Shown piece after piece: positions 34,197 to 42,942 of a stretch of 53,398 bases of DNA; position 1 is the stretch's first letter, and each line of letters opens with the position of its first letter. The notes under the pieces are model-generated. The model saw only the letters and a program-made list of their open reading frames with translations, searched no databases and had not been told where the DNA came from. The translations under genes were made by a program, and so were the position numbers. The DNA lies in NCBI GenBank assembly GCA_946560065.1, contig CAMNUE010000015.1, positions 1 through 53,398 on the forward strand. The letters are read 5' to 3'. Source of the stretch: an uncultured bacterium (lineage in GTDB: Bacteria > Bacillota_I > Bacilli_A > RF39 > UBA660).

Positions 34197-35351
34197 ATGA
34201 GAAAATTAAGTTGTGATTTTTAGGAAAAATTTCATAATGAATTTAAAGGGATTATAGACTATGTAAAAAATAATAAGGATGTATTTTTAGAAATTCGAAA
34301 TAATGCTATTAATCTATATGTTGCAGGCGGTAGTATGTTCAAAATAAAATATAATAGCAAAGAAAATCAATATATTGGTTCTATTGAAGAAAACTACTTT
34401 AAAATTTGTCAAGAAAAAAGACCAAAGATATTAGATGAAATAAATAATAAACCGATTTTAGATATTAACGATTGGATTTCTATTTTTGATAAGTTAAAAG
34501 CAGTTGTAACTGGGTATCAAAATAAAGAGTTACTAGGTGGAGAAAAGAAGAAAAGAGAAAAAATATTGCAACAAAAATTAGTTTATGAGTTTAATACAAA
34601 ACAAGATGCTAACTATTTTGCATATGATATGGAATATAATTTAGAAGGAGCCAATGATTATGTTTTGGATGCAAATAAAAATCCTATAGTAGAAAAGGAA
34701 ACGAAAACTCCTGGTAGATCCGATATTATGTTAATTAATAAACCAATAAATAATAAGATTACAATATATTTTATGGAAGTAAAAGAAGGAATTGGTTCTT
34801 TCTCTGGTGTGAGTCAGAAAAATCAAAGTTTTGGAAGTGGAATAGTAGGTCATATTAAAAACTATATGCCATTGTTAAGCCTAGCAAAAAATAATAAACA
34901 TTATAAATCAATGTATAGAGCTGATAAAAACCATGATAATAGTACCATAGATATTAGAAAGACCTTACTATGTGAAGTGAAAAATATCATGAGTTTTTAT
35001 CAGGAGTTTGATTTAATTGAGAATAATAATTTTAAGAATATTGATTATGATAGTTTAGAATTAAATTCAAAAGAAGAGGGCATTGAATTAGTATTCTTCT
35101 TAGGAAATTATAAAAGCGGTGAAAAGGTAGGAAGTTTTGAAAATCATTTAGGTATTCGAGGAGGAAATGCAAAGTACTCAGTAAAAAAACTATTAGATAA
35201 TAATATGAGGAATGAGCTTAATCTTGATTATGTCAGTCAAGACGAAATGTTTGATTTTAGGTTTTTAAAAACAGAAAAAAACTGTGATGATGAAGATTTT
35301 AATCTAGAAATTGATACTTACGGAGTAATAAAAAAGGATGAATTTAAGTAA
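34197..35351 (+). pseudogene. PD-(D/E)XK-like nuclease, in-frame TAG at codon 9
   Basis: ATG 34197 is 2 bp after the MBL stop, but codon 9 is TAG (34221-34223). The same frame then runs without a break to 35351 (384 codons), through FLEIRNNAINLYVAGGSMFKIKY, which spans ATG 34335. The reading therefore probably belonged to one protein. From ATG 34335 the product is 338 aa. GRSDIMLIN followed by IYFMEVKEG (about residues 126-150 of that form) gives the D...ExK pattern of PD-(D/E)XK nucleases. AGGCGG five bases before ATG 34335 could permit internal initiation, so a shortened active protein is possible. It overlaps the next gene by 14 bp. Confidence 0.7.
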
Positions 35352-35970
35352 ACAAAAAGTTGGTAGAAATATCGTTTTTTGCAATTTTAATGAACAAGAA
35401 AAAAGTAGTATCCAATTTAATGATATTAGAGATGAAAGAAATAGTTGGAGTTATTGTGAAGGAGAATCTCATAGGTTTCCATATATTAAATATGTGAGTA
35501 ATTTTAAAGAATTATTTAGAAGTCAAGGCTTTATGGCGATTATTAAATTATGTGACATAAACACCAAGATAGATATTTTCGATAAAAGATATTGGAAATC
35601 ATTAAAGAAATATAATTATATTGCAATAGTGGACGAAGAATGTAACCAGAGTATAGATTTTGACAAGTATTCAAAAATAGGTTTTATATCTTATGAATTA
35701 TTCTTTAGTGATAGCGTAATTTGGGTATTAGATGATATGTATGATGAAACAGTAAAAAGATTATCAAAAAAATTATCAGTAAAAAGGTACTACAGTATGG
35801 AAAAGGTTTTAAAGTTAGTAGAACAATATGATGAAATATCTAGTCAAGAAATTGCAAGAAAATTAGATAAGAGTATAAGAACAGTAGAACGGTATATGTT
35901 AGATTTGTCAGATACAGAATGTCCTATAAGATATAACAAATATAGTAAAAAATGGTATTTACTAAAATAA
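35338..35970 (+). CDS. HTH-domain protein of the four-gene operon
   Basis: 210 aa, overlapping the nuclease gene by 14 bp. The N-terminal 145 residues are an unrecognised alpha/beta domain (YNYIAIVDEECNQS, IGFISYELFF). The C-terminal 60 residues are a winged HTH of the HTH_11/DeoR type (KLVEQYDEISSQEIARKLDK SIRTVERYMLDL). It may regulate the operon or recognise DNA for the nucleases. The N-terminal sensor-like domain is unusual in front of this HTH. Confidence 0.65.
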   Translation: MNLSKQKVGRNIVFCNFNEQEKSSIQFNDIRDERNSWSYCEGESHRFPYIKYVSNFKELFRSQGFMAIIKLCDINTKIDIFDKRYWKSLKKYNYIAIVDEECNQSIDFDKYSKIGFISYELFFSDSVIWVLDDMYDETVKRLSKKLSVKRYYSMEKVLKLVEQYDEISSQEIARKLDKSIRTVERYMLDLSDTECPIRYNKYSKKWYLLK

Positions 35971-35983
35971 AAAGGAGAATAGT

Positions 35984-36982
35984 ATGGGAGAAAAATATGT
36001 TTTTCTTGATAGCGAAACATCAGGAAACTCTGATGACAGTCAGATAATACGAATAACGGCTTTAAAAGTTGATAAAAACTTTAATGTACTAGAAAAATTT
36101 GAAAGGTATGTTAAGCCAGTAAAAAAACTAACAAAAGAAGTAGAGAAGCTTACAGGAATTACAAATAAAATGTTAGAAAACTGTAGTGCAGAAAGAGAAG
36201 TTTTACAAGATTTCCTGACTTTTCTTCATGGCAATATCTTAATTGCCTATAATGCTAAATTCGAAATGAAATTTATTTTAAAAGGAATCTATAATAATAA
36301 TTTAGAAGATTTTAGAATAGAGTATTTTAATATTTTTGAACTTGTTAAACTTAAAATAACTGATATAAGACCTAGAACTATTCAATCAGTAGCTAAGTAT
36401 CTTAATATAAAAGAAAACGATATGGTAATGAAATTGAAAGAAATAGCTAGATATTTAATGGTGGATAGAAAAAAACAAGCACTAACTGATTTCCTAGAAT
36501 TATATAAAGATAACAACAATATTTATAATTGCTACACAGGTCTAACATCAAGAAATATTACAACTATTGTAGAGTTTGAATTAGGTAATTATAAAGAAAT
36601 TGAATTTATAGATGATAGTAAAGATCGAATGGTAGGTTATATAGTTAATCGTAAATGCATTGAAAAAGAAAAAATAACATTTTATGAGTTAATGCAATTA
36701 AGAACAAGGGGAGCTGTGGTATGTGGTGATATAGGTATTATTAATGATATCAGTCATAACTATATTGATTATGGAAAAATTGATAGCGGTATGGATTTAT
36801 CTTTAGGCGAAAATAGACTTATTCTAAAAGAGTTAGAGTCTGCACTAAGCTATGTTAAAAGATATAATAAAAAAATAATATGCTATGGACTAGCAGAAGA
36901 ATTAAAAAGAAATTATCGTAATTTGAAAAAGAAAAGCTACGATATATTATTAAGCAATGTTATCTTTCAAATAAAAAAATAA
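35984..36982 (+). CDS. DnaQ-like (DEDD) exonuclease-fold protein
   Basis: 332 aa, start after AAAGGAG. The exonuclease domain (1 to about 165) shows motif I YVFLDSETSG, LEKFERYVKPVKKLTKEVEKLTGIT (the typical second strand region) and motif II ILIAYNAKFEMKFI, where the usual Asp is Glu. The third motif (HxxxxD) is not evident at residues about 145-165. The C-terminal half (about 170-332) is unrecognised. It could be a weakened or specialised exonuclease, or an inactive binding protein. It is the last gene of the operon that begins with the MBL protein. Confidence 0.75.
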   Translation: MGEKYVFLDSETSGNSDDSQIIRITALKVDKNFNVLEKFERYVKPVKKLTKEVEKLTGITNKMLENCSAEREVLQDFLTFLHGNILIAYNAKFEMKFILKGIYNNNLEDFRIEYFNIFELVKLKITDIRPRTIQSVAKYLNIKENDMVMKLKEIARYLMVDRKKQALTDFLELYKDNNNIYNCYTGLTSRNITTIVEFELGNYKEIEFIDDSKDRMVGYIVNRKCIEKEKITFYELMQLRTRGAVVCGDIGIINDISHNYIDYGKIDSGMDLSLGENRLILKELESALSYVKRYNKKIICYGLAEELKRNYRNLKKKSYDILLSNVIFQIKK

Positions 36983-37046
36983 TTGGATTTATAAAACAAT
37001 TTGTATTTAGTAGTGATAAGCTTCATAAAATGAGAAATTTTATTGT

Positions 37047-37116
37047 TAATTAGACAAACAGGTTATAAATAAAGAAAGACTTAAATCTTAGGAAGATTTG
37101 AGCCTTTTACTTTTCT
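37047..37116 (-). repeat. Relic of a symE 3' end fused to the methylase 3' end
   Basis: TAGACAAACAGGTTATAAAT...AGATTTGAGCCTTTTACTTTTCT is nearly identical to 46905-46971. In the second copy this is the end of the SymE-like gene (RKVKDSNLPKI stop). Here the same frame still reads RKVKGSNLPKI and a stop, out of frame with the methylase that ends at 37107. The hairpin AAATCTT/AAGATTT acts as the methylase terminator. It marks an old island right end. Confidence 0.65.
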
Positions 37117-38345
37117 GAATCTATAATATTTTCTATTTCTTCTCCAATTTTTTCGATAACACCAACTACTAAAGCATTACCCATCATAAAATTTCTTTTC
37201 TTTTGTGTCATGCCAGTATTTGTCCAATTATCTGGGAATCCATTTATTCTTTCACATTCAACTGGGGTTAATAATCTTGGTCTCTTAGTTTTGAAATCTT
37301 CTATAACATGAGTAGTTCTACTAACTCCACCTTCACTAGTAAGCATTGTTCTAGCGGGGGCATCTAGATTATCAGGAAACGGCATAGAACCTTCTGTGTA
37401 ATAATACGGTTCTCCATTAGGTTTAACTCTTGGAATTTTCTTACTTCCCTTTAAGAAGGTAAATTTTTCAATTTGAGAATTAGTCAAAAAGTATTTTGCA
37501 TCAACTTCGTTTTGCTCTCTAATATTTCTTAAAGGGTAAACTAAATTATAGTCAGCTTTTACTTTAACAGAATATATACCACCATTTTTCATAATTCCAG
37601 CATTATAAAAATTACATTTAAACATATTACTTACTTCTATTAAATCTTTATATTCAGAAATACTTGATTCTGTAATTTCCTCATAACTCCCCTTAATAGG
37701 GAATTGTTGTACAAACATTCCTTGTTCAAAAATTACATCATAGTCCTCATTTTTCTGCATTTCTTTATAATAATTTGTGGATTTATGATAAGCAAAGATA
37801 TAAGTTCTTCTACGTTTTTGAGGAAGACCATATTCTCCAGCATTAATAACTCTCCATTGAACATCATAGCCATTCTCATAAAAACTTCTAAGAATCATTC
37901 CGAAGTCTCTTCCTCTTTGTTTTGCTGGTGACAATAGTAATCTATCCACATTTTCTAATAAGACAAAAGGAGGTTGCTTAATTGCAAGAGTTTCTTCGAT
38001 TGCCCACCATAATACTCCTTTTTTTCCTTCAATACCTTTACTATTAGATAAAGTTTGAGCAACGGAATAATCTTGACAAGGAAAGCCACCAACCAATAAA
38101 GTATGGTCTGGTATATCGTGCTTATCAACTTCAAAAATATCTACATTAGAGACATCCTCAGCGCCAAATCTCATGGCATAGCAATCATATGCTTCCTGAG
38201 ATTTTGTAGCAGGCTCCCATTGATTAGCCCATAAACATTTCCAATTACCATTTTCAATAGTTTTACCATTTTTCAGTTCTACATGATTAAGTCCACAACG
38301 AAACCCTCCAACACCTGCAAATAATTCAATTAAAGTTTTTTTCAC
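37107..38345 (-). CDS. DNA cytosine-5 methyltransferase, predicted GATC-specific
   Basis: 412 aa. C5-methylase motifs in order: I LIELFAGVGGFRCGL, IV VGGFPCQDYSVAQ (catalytic Cys), VI LLENVDRLL, VIII QWRVINAGEYGLPQKRRR, IX RTMLTSEGGVSRTTHV, and X GNALVVGVIEKIG. It puts a methyl group on C5 of cytosine. The divergent neighbour (38518) is a Sau3AI-type nuclease, so the expected target is GATC methylated at C. The gene is about the size of the Sau3AI methylase. The two genes share a 170-bp divergent promoter region; no controller protein is seen. Confidence 0.93.
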   Translation of the reverse strand: MKKTLIELFAGVGGFRCGLNHVELKNGKTIENGNWKCLWANQWEPATKSQEAYDCYAMRFGAEDVSNVDIFEVDKHDIPDHTLLVGGFPCQDYSVAQTLSNSKGIEGKKGVLWWAIEETLAIKQPPFVLLENVDRLLLSPAKQRGRDFGMILRSFYENGYDVQWRVINAGEYGLPQKRRRTYIFAYHKSTNYYKEMQKNEDYDVIFEQGMFVQQFPIKGSYEEITESSISEYKDLIEVSNMFKCNFYNAGIMKNGGIYSVKVKADYNLVYPLRNIREQNEVDAKYFLTNSQIEKFTFLKGSKKIPRVKPNGEPYYYTEGSMPFPDNLDAPARTMLTSEGGVSRTTHVIEDFKTKRPRLLTPVECERINGFPDNWTNTGMTQKKRNFMMGNALVVGVIEKIGEEIENIIDSEK

Positions 38346-38517
38346 AAATAAGACCTCCTGACATTTGTATAAATGATATAATTATATTATAATTTAATTA
38401 ACGAAAAAGATCAACTTTTAATCCTAAATATTATACAATAGTAGAAAAAAAGATTAACCTTACAAGTAATATTTTAAACTATTTTTAGCATTAAAACAAG
38501 ATCGAAAGGAGAATTTT

Positions 38518-39921
38518 ATGAAAAATGGTAGACAATGTAATAGACAAGAAATAGAAAGTATATCGAAGTCAGCAATCGGTAAATCTTTAAATGATATACT
38601 AAGAGAAGAGGCTATTACAATTGAAGATAAAGAAGCAAATAAAGGAGGTCTAGGGCAACTTATAGAAAAATATCTATTTGGCATGGAAAATAATAGTGAT
38701 TCGGAACCAGATTTTATGCCAGCCGGTATAGAGTTGAAAGTTACTCCTTACAAAAAAATTAAAAATGGAAAATTGAGTGCAAAAGAAAGATTAGTACTCA
38801 ATATCATTGATTTCGAAACAGAATATAAAAATGAGTTTAAAAGTAGCCATTTTTGGTATAAAAATAATAAAGTTCAAATTCTATGGTATTTGTGGGAAAC
38901 AAATAAAGATAAAAAGGATTTAAAGATTACGCATGAAAAAATGCTAGAGCTCTCTAACAGTGAAGATTTAAAACAAATAGAAGAAGATTGGAATTTTATA
39001 ATTAATAAAATCAGAGCAGGAAAAGCACATGAATTATCTGAAGCTGACACAATGTATTTAGGTGCTTGTACAAAAGGAGCAAATAAGAATTCTCTAAGAA
39101 AACAACCATTTTCAGAAATAATGGCTATGCAAAGAGCATTTTGTCTTAAAACATCATATATGACAGCATTAGTTAGAAAATATATAGGAAATTATTCAGA
39201 TGTGGAAAAGATACTTAAAGGCTCTAGTCAATTATTTGAGGATTATGTAAAAAATATCATAGATAAGCATATTGGTAAAAGTGAGGCTAAATTAAAAGAA
39301 GAATTTAATATTAATAGCAATTCAAAGGATAATTTTAGTTTAATAGTAAATAGAATGTTTGATGTAAAAAAAGGATTAAAGGACACAGAAGAATTCATAA
39401 AAGCAAATATAATCCCAAAAACTATTAGAATAGAAGAGAATGGTAGGATTAAAGAATCAATTTCTTTTCCTATTTTTAAATTTAAAGAAATTGTTAATGA
39501 GACATGGGAAGAGAGTAAGTTTAAAGAAGAATTAGAAACAACAAAGTATATGTTTTTTATATTTAGAAAAGAAAATGGAAAATATATATTTAAAGGATTT
39601 AAATTATGGAATATGCCACAGACAATAATAGATACTACTATAAAAGATTTCTGGGAAAAAACAATTAATACACTAAAAGAAGGAGTTAAGTTTGATATTT
39701 TAGGAAATAGGGTTTGTAATAATCTTCCAGGAATTGCAGACAATGGATTTGTCCACGTAAGACCACACTCAACAAAATCAGCATATAAATTAAACAGTGG
39801 TTACCAAAAAGGAGACATCAGCAAGTATGCAGATCAATTGCCTAATGGTGAATGGATGACAAAACAATGCTTCTGGTTCAATAATACATACATAAAGGAA
39901 ATAATTAGAGATTTTATTTAA
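38518..39921 (+). CDS. Sau3AI-type type II restriction endonuclease (GATC)
   Basis: 467 aa, start after GAAAGGAG. The N-terminal MutH-like domain carries NKGGLGQLIEKYLFG, SEPDFMPAGIELKVTP (catalytic Asp and ExK) at residues about 42-80. Sau3AI (about 490 aa) has a second, inactive MutH-like half that loops DNA; the length and the C-terminal half here agree. It cuts unmethylated GATC. Partner methylase is divergent at 37107. Together they form a complete, apparently intact restriction-modification system in the island. Confidence 0.9.
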   Translation: MKNGRQCNRQEIESISKSAIGKSLNDILREEAITIEDKEANKGGLGQLIEKYLFGMENNSDSEPDFMPAGIELKVTPYKKIKNGKLSAKERLVLNIIDFETEYKNEFKSSHFWYKNNKVQILWYLWETNKDKKDLKITHEKMLELSNSEDLKQIEEDWNFIINKIRAGKAHELSEADTMYLGACTKGANKNSLRKQPFSEIMAMQRAFCLKTSYMTALVRKYIGNYSDVEKILKGSSQLFEDYVKNIIDKHIGKSEAKLKEEFNINSNSKDNFSLIVNRMFDVKKGLKDTEEFIKANIIPKTIRIEENGRIKESISFPIFKFKEIVNETWEESKFKEELETTKYMFFIFRKENGKYIFKGFKLWNMPQTIIDTTIKDFWEKTINTLKEGVKFDILGNRVCNNLPGIADNGFVHVRPHSTKSAYKLNSGYQKGDISKYADQLPNGEWMTKQCFWFNNTYIKEIIRDFI

Positions 39922-39930
39922 AAATAGTAA

Positions 39931-40086
39931 AAAGAAAAAAAGAGATACGGCTTCCTTCGTAATTGCAAAAAGATCAATTTCGATAGTTTATTAAAAATGC
40001 GTTATACGTTATGTATGTCAAGAGGAGAATTCACTTTAAGTAAAGAAGAATTAATTGAAAAATTAGAACTAGAAATATACTGCTAA
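39931..40086 (+). pseudogene. Small gene remnant
   Basis: An open stretch of 51 codons without a start and ribosome site. It reads KRYGFLRNCKKINFDSLLKM and then RYTLCMSRGEFTLSKEELIEK, a plausible C-terminal piece of a protein, ending TAA at 40086. An internal ATG at 39997 would give 29 aa. No family recognised. The rest of 39922-40172 shows nothing further. Confidence 0.3.
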
Positions 40087-40172
40087 ATACTAACAGAACT
40101 TTATAAAAAACAGTTTTACAGAGAAAACAATTAAGTATTGATAGGAAAATAATGAAGCAATATAATTTAAAT

Positions 40173-40245
40173 ATCCTACTAGCTCAATGGATAGAGCATA
40201 CTTTTTGCAAAGGTAAGTATGAGAACTCAAATCCCTTATGGGATA
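40173..40245 (+). tRNA. Degenerate tRNA-Ala(UGC)-like sequence
   Basis: Can be folded as a 73-nt tRNA: acceptor ATCCTAC/ATGGGAT (6 of 7 pairs), D-stem GCTC/GAGC, anticodon stem TACTT/AGGTA with loop TTTGCAA (anticodon TGC), variable AGTAT, and a T-arm of correct length (GAGAA-CTCAAAT-CCCTT) whose 5' stem half is degraded. No CCA is encoded. Probably a tRNA relic or a tRNA-like attachment scar rather than a working gene. Confidence 0.4.
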
Positions 40246-40295
40246 TTTTTATTTTGATAGAAGTTCACACAAAATACCTAGTAATAGGATTATAA

Positions 40296-40378
40296 AACAA
40301 AAAAAGCAACATCACTGTTGCTTAAAATTCAAATGGCAGGGGATGAGAGAATCGAACTCCCAACAGTGGTTTTGGAGA
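40296..40378. repeat. Left attachment copy: tRNA-Trp 3' half plus terminator (relic E)
   Basis: 83 bp identical, except one base, to 48288-48370. It contains the terminator hairpin and the tRNA-Trp 3' half from CCA to the anticodon loop (CTCCAAA). The match stops exactly in the anticodon loop. It is the left boundary of the youngest island unit (40379-48370, about 8.0 kb). Confidence 0.9.
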
Positions 40379-40677
40379 TTTGACTCAAATTGACCTAGTC
40401 CCATCTCGGACAAACTTTTTATATTTCATAAAAATATAATAGTGTTCTCATATATAAATTACTCTTTCATTATACAAAAGTCTTAGTACTTTATCAACAA
40501 TAAATGTGGAAAACATTTATGATATTTTTGGGCTTGAGCACGAAAGGTCAAAAATCGCGGGCTTCGCCGGTAAGTGTAGTGCAAAAATAGAAGTTTATTA
40601 TTACTAAAAGTATATAAATAGAAATTAAAATCAAAACAAAAGAATCGCAAGGGGTGTGGGGAAAGCGGTTCTTTTAT
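40371..40677. repeat. Left arm of a ~300-bp inverted repeat
   Basis: Starts in the tRNA anticodon loop (TTTGGAGATTTGACTC) and runs to GGGGAAAGCGGTTCTTTTATAA. Its reverse complement is at 46479-46786. The core TTATCAACAATAAATGTGGA..GGGCTTGAGCACGAAAGGTC (in several parts) is identical between arms; the outer and inner parts have scattered changes. Contains no gene. Relic B (30323-30468) is a diverged third copy of the first ~140 bp. Confidence 0.92.
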
Positions 40678-40810
40678 AAATTAGTTGAGAGAATAATATA
40701 ATATGTGTAATTCTAATTTAATATATTCTTAGTTAAATATAATATTTCTTAGAAATTATAAAACTTTCAGAAGGATAATAGAAATAGAATTCATATTTTG
40801 CATAAAAGAA

Positions 40811-40819
40811 TATGGTATA
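40811..40819 (+). promoter_or_regulatory. Extended -10 promoter for the membrane coiled-coil gene
   Basis: ATATGGTATAATGG contains TGGTATAAT, an extended -10, about 22 bp before the ATG at 40841. It lies inside the inverted-repeat-bounded segment, not in the repeat itself. Confidence 0.5.
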
Positions 40820-40840
40820 ATGGTCTTGGAGGTAAATATT

Positions 40841-41200
40841 ATGGACTGGAAAATGCAATTAGGAATCTCAATTATAGTTCCTTTAGTAAGTTCTACATTA
40901 ACTTATTTAGCAGCTATAAGAAAATCAAAAAGTGAAATTGAAACAGTAAAAATATCTGCAGATACAGAGATAAAAAAAATCAAGGAAGAATCAGAAAAAG
41001 AACTTAAAAGAATTCAAAAGGAGACAGATGAACAAATTAGATTAAAAATGGCAGAAAGTGATTTAAATTCAAAATTAAAAGAAGATGAACTAAAAAATCA
41101 GGCGGCATCGAAATTTATGGAAGAGTTTATGAAAAATCCAAAGCAAGGAACCGAAATATTTAATGCTTTAAAGGATTTCTCTAAAATTGTTAACAAATAA
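40841..41200 (+). CDS. Membrane-anchored coiled-coil protein, 119 aa
   Basis: The start at ATG 40841 is fixed by TTGGAGG seven bases upstream. One N-terminal membrane helix (about 5-27, LGISIIVPLVSSTLTYLAAI), then a long charged coiled coil (about 28-90, KKIKEESEKELKRIQKETDEQ), then a short C-terminal helical tail (FMEEFMKNPKQGTEIFNALK). Similar small proteins are common in bacteria without a known role. It is the first gene of the defence-like segment and ends at a strong terminator. Confidence 0.65.
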   Translation: MDWKMQLGISIIVPLVSSTLTYLAAIRKSKSEIETVKISADTEIKKIKEESEKELKRIQKETDEQIRLKMAESDLNSKLKEDELKNQAASKFMEEFMKNPKQGTEIFNALKDFSKIVNK

Positions 41201-41238
41201 CTTTAAATGAAATTAATTATATGTTATAATAAAATAGT

Positions 41239-41265
41239 TGAATATCATTGTGATATTCTTTTTTG
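41239..41265 (+). terminator. Intrinsic terminator
   Basis: GAATATCA and TGATATTC pair over TTG and are followed by six T's. Confidence 0.85.
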
Positions 41266-41614
41266 CTGTCAAAAAGTGTTAAAAGAATAAATGCTGGAAT
41301 TTAATAATTCAAAATGTGATAACTAGAATGGAAGATAATTAGATAAGTCTCATATAGGTTGAAATATCAATAGCTATATACACCATTTATAGGTAAAGCA
41401 AAAATAAAAAGTTATTATTTTATAAAATAAAAAAGAAAATAATAAAGAATTAATGTTGAGAAACACAATTAATCACAAACTCATCAGTATCAATAAATTG
41501 ATGGTACATATGATATAAATTAATACTAAAATAAAAGAATTTAAAAGGATGATAGTATAATGCTTCTTTTCTATATAAGAATTATTAAATATATAATTTT
41601 TGGGAGGTAAATTT
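41266..41614. other. Gene-free leader before the kinase gene
   Basis: No credible reading frame. It contains GATAGTATAATGC near 41553-41560, a likely -10 for the kinase gene, and GGGAGG at 41602-41607. A stretch CATCAGTATCAATAAATTGATGG could form a small hairpin. I see nothing else. Confidence 0.35.
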
Positions 41615-42670
41615 ATGTTAGAACAAAGAAATATTGAAAAAAAATTAATCGGCGAAGGTTCTTATGCACATGTTTATTCATACAAAGAATTAATAAGCAA
41701 AAAGAAATTTGTAATAAAAAAACTAAAAACAGATGGAGATGTAACCGAAAAAGAAAGTGAAAGATTCAAATTAGAATTCGAAAGAATGAAAAGTATTTCT
41801 AGTCCATACATAGTAGAAGTCTACAGTTATGACAACACAGATAATAGCTACACTATGGAATGGTGCGATAAAACTCTTTTAAAATATATAAACGAAAATA
41901 ATAATAAAGATTTCATGACTTTTGATTTTAGAAAAAAGATAGTCTTTCAATTTTTCGAAGGACTGAAAATTATTCATTCTAAAGAAATATTACATCGAGA
42001 TTTGAGCTTCAATAATATTTTGGTTAAAGAATATGACGATAATGTCATCGTAATAAAAATTTCGGATTTTGGAATATCAAAAGACTTAGATTTATCACTA
42101 ACTAACACAGGGTCGGAAATAAGAGGAACTATCGTTGATTATACCTTATCTGATTTTAAAGATTACAACTTTAAGAATGAATTATTTGCTATCGGAGTGA
42201 TTACAAATTTTATTTTTACTGGTAAAGAAAGATACATAGATAATCATGATGAATTAAGTAAGATCATTGAAAAGTGTATAACAAGTGATCATGCTAATCG
42301 CTATAATAGCTTAGATGAGATGTTTAATGACATAAACAATCTTGAAGATTTTGATAAAAAAAAAGAAGGGAAGAAAACAGAATTTGAACAATTCCGTAAC
42401 GATTACGAAAATACCAAGTTAGATGATTTTGCTATTGATATGCTACATCATGCCTCAAAAACAAGTGGCCAAATATTTAAGTTACGAACTTTGGGAGGAC
42501 TCTCAATACAATGTGGAGATAAAAGCTATCATCCAAATTCTCCAAAAGAAGAGGCATACCTTGAAGAAACAATTGAAAACCTAGTTATTTTAGGTTACAT
42601 TAAATCGGTAGGCGACAAAGACGAAATATTTAGATTAACTGTTAAAGCATACAATTTATTTGATGAATAA
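41615..42670 (+). CDS. Hanks-type Ser/Thr protein kinase with a C-terminal accessory domain
   Basis: 351 aa from ATG 41615 (GGGAGG upstream). Kinase domain, residues about 1-245: glycine loop IGEGSYAHVYSY, lysine in VIKKLK, catalytic loop EILHRDLSFNNILV, metal loop KISDFGISKDL, and GSEIRGTIVDYTLSDF in the activation segment. All catalytic residues are present. No membrane segment or PASTA repeats, so it is a soluble kinase unlike PrkC. The C-terminal 90 residues (DDFAIDMLHHASKTSGQI, ENLVILGYIKSVGD) look like a winged-helix domain. Soluble kinases of this kind occur in abortive-infection systems such as Stk2. A defence role is inferred from its neighbours. Confidence 0.88.
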   Translation: MLEQRNIEKKLIGEGSYAHVYSYKELISKKKFVIKKLKTDGDVTEKESERFKLEFERMKSISSPYIVEVYSYDNTDNSYTMEWCDKTLLKYINENNNKDFMTFDFRKKIVFQFFEGLKIIHSKEILHRDLSFNNILVKEYDDNVIVIKISDFGISKDLDLSLTNTGSEIRGTIVDYTLSDFKDYNFKNELFAIGVITNFIFTGKERYIDNHDELSKIIEKCITSDHANRYNSLDEMFNDINNLEDFDKKKEGKKTEFEQFRNDYENTKLDDFAIDMLHHASKTSGQIFKLRTLGGLSIQCGDKSYHPNSPKEEAYLEETIENLVILGYIKSVGDKDEIFRLTVKAYNLFDE

Positions 42671-42942
42671 TAAAAAAATATAAGACTGTGAGTAAAGTGA
42701 TTCTTTCATGTTATTGGTCCAGAAAAAAGCGAAGCATTAATGTTTTAAATCGGACAGAAATAAAGTAATAGTCCGAAAAAATATATATTGTACAAAATTA
42801 AAATAAAATTTCTTATATGTATCGAAATTTTAAATAAGTATTGTAAATTTGAGATATTATATGTTAGAATTAACGTGATAGGTATTGCCATTATTGTTTA
42901 TTCACTGAGAGTTAATGAAGATGAATGGGAGGTGAGAAACAA

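Noticed and set aside
26174..34223. Stop-codon recoding as the explanation of several interrupted genes
   Set aside because: The interruptions use TAA, TGA and TAG, and neighbouring intact genes end with the same codons; independent nonsense mutations are simpler.
39243..39743. 166-aa minus-strand open frame
   Set aside because: Antisense shadow of the Sau3AI-type nuclease.
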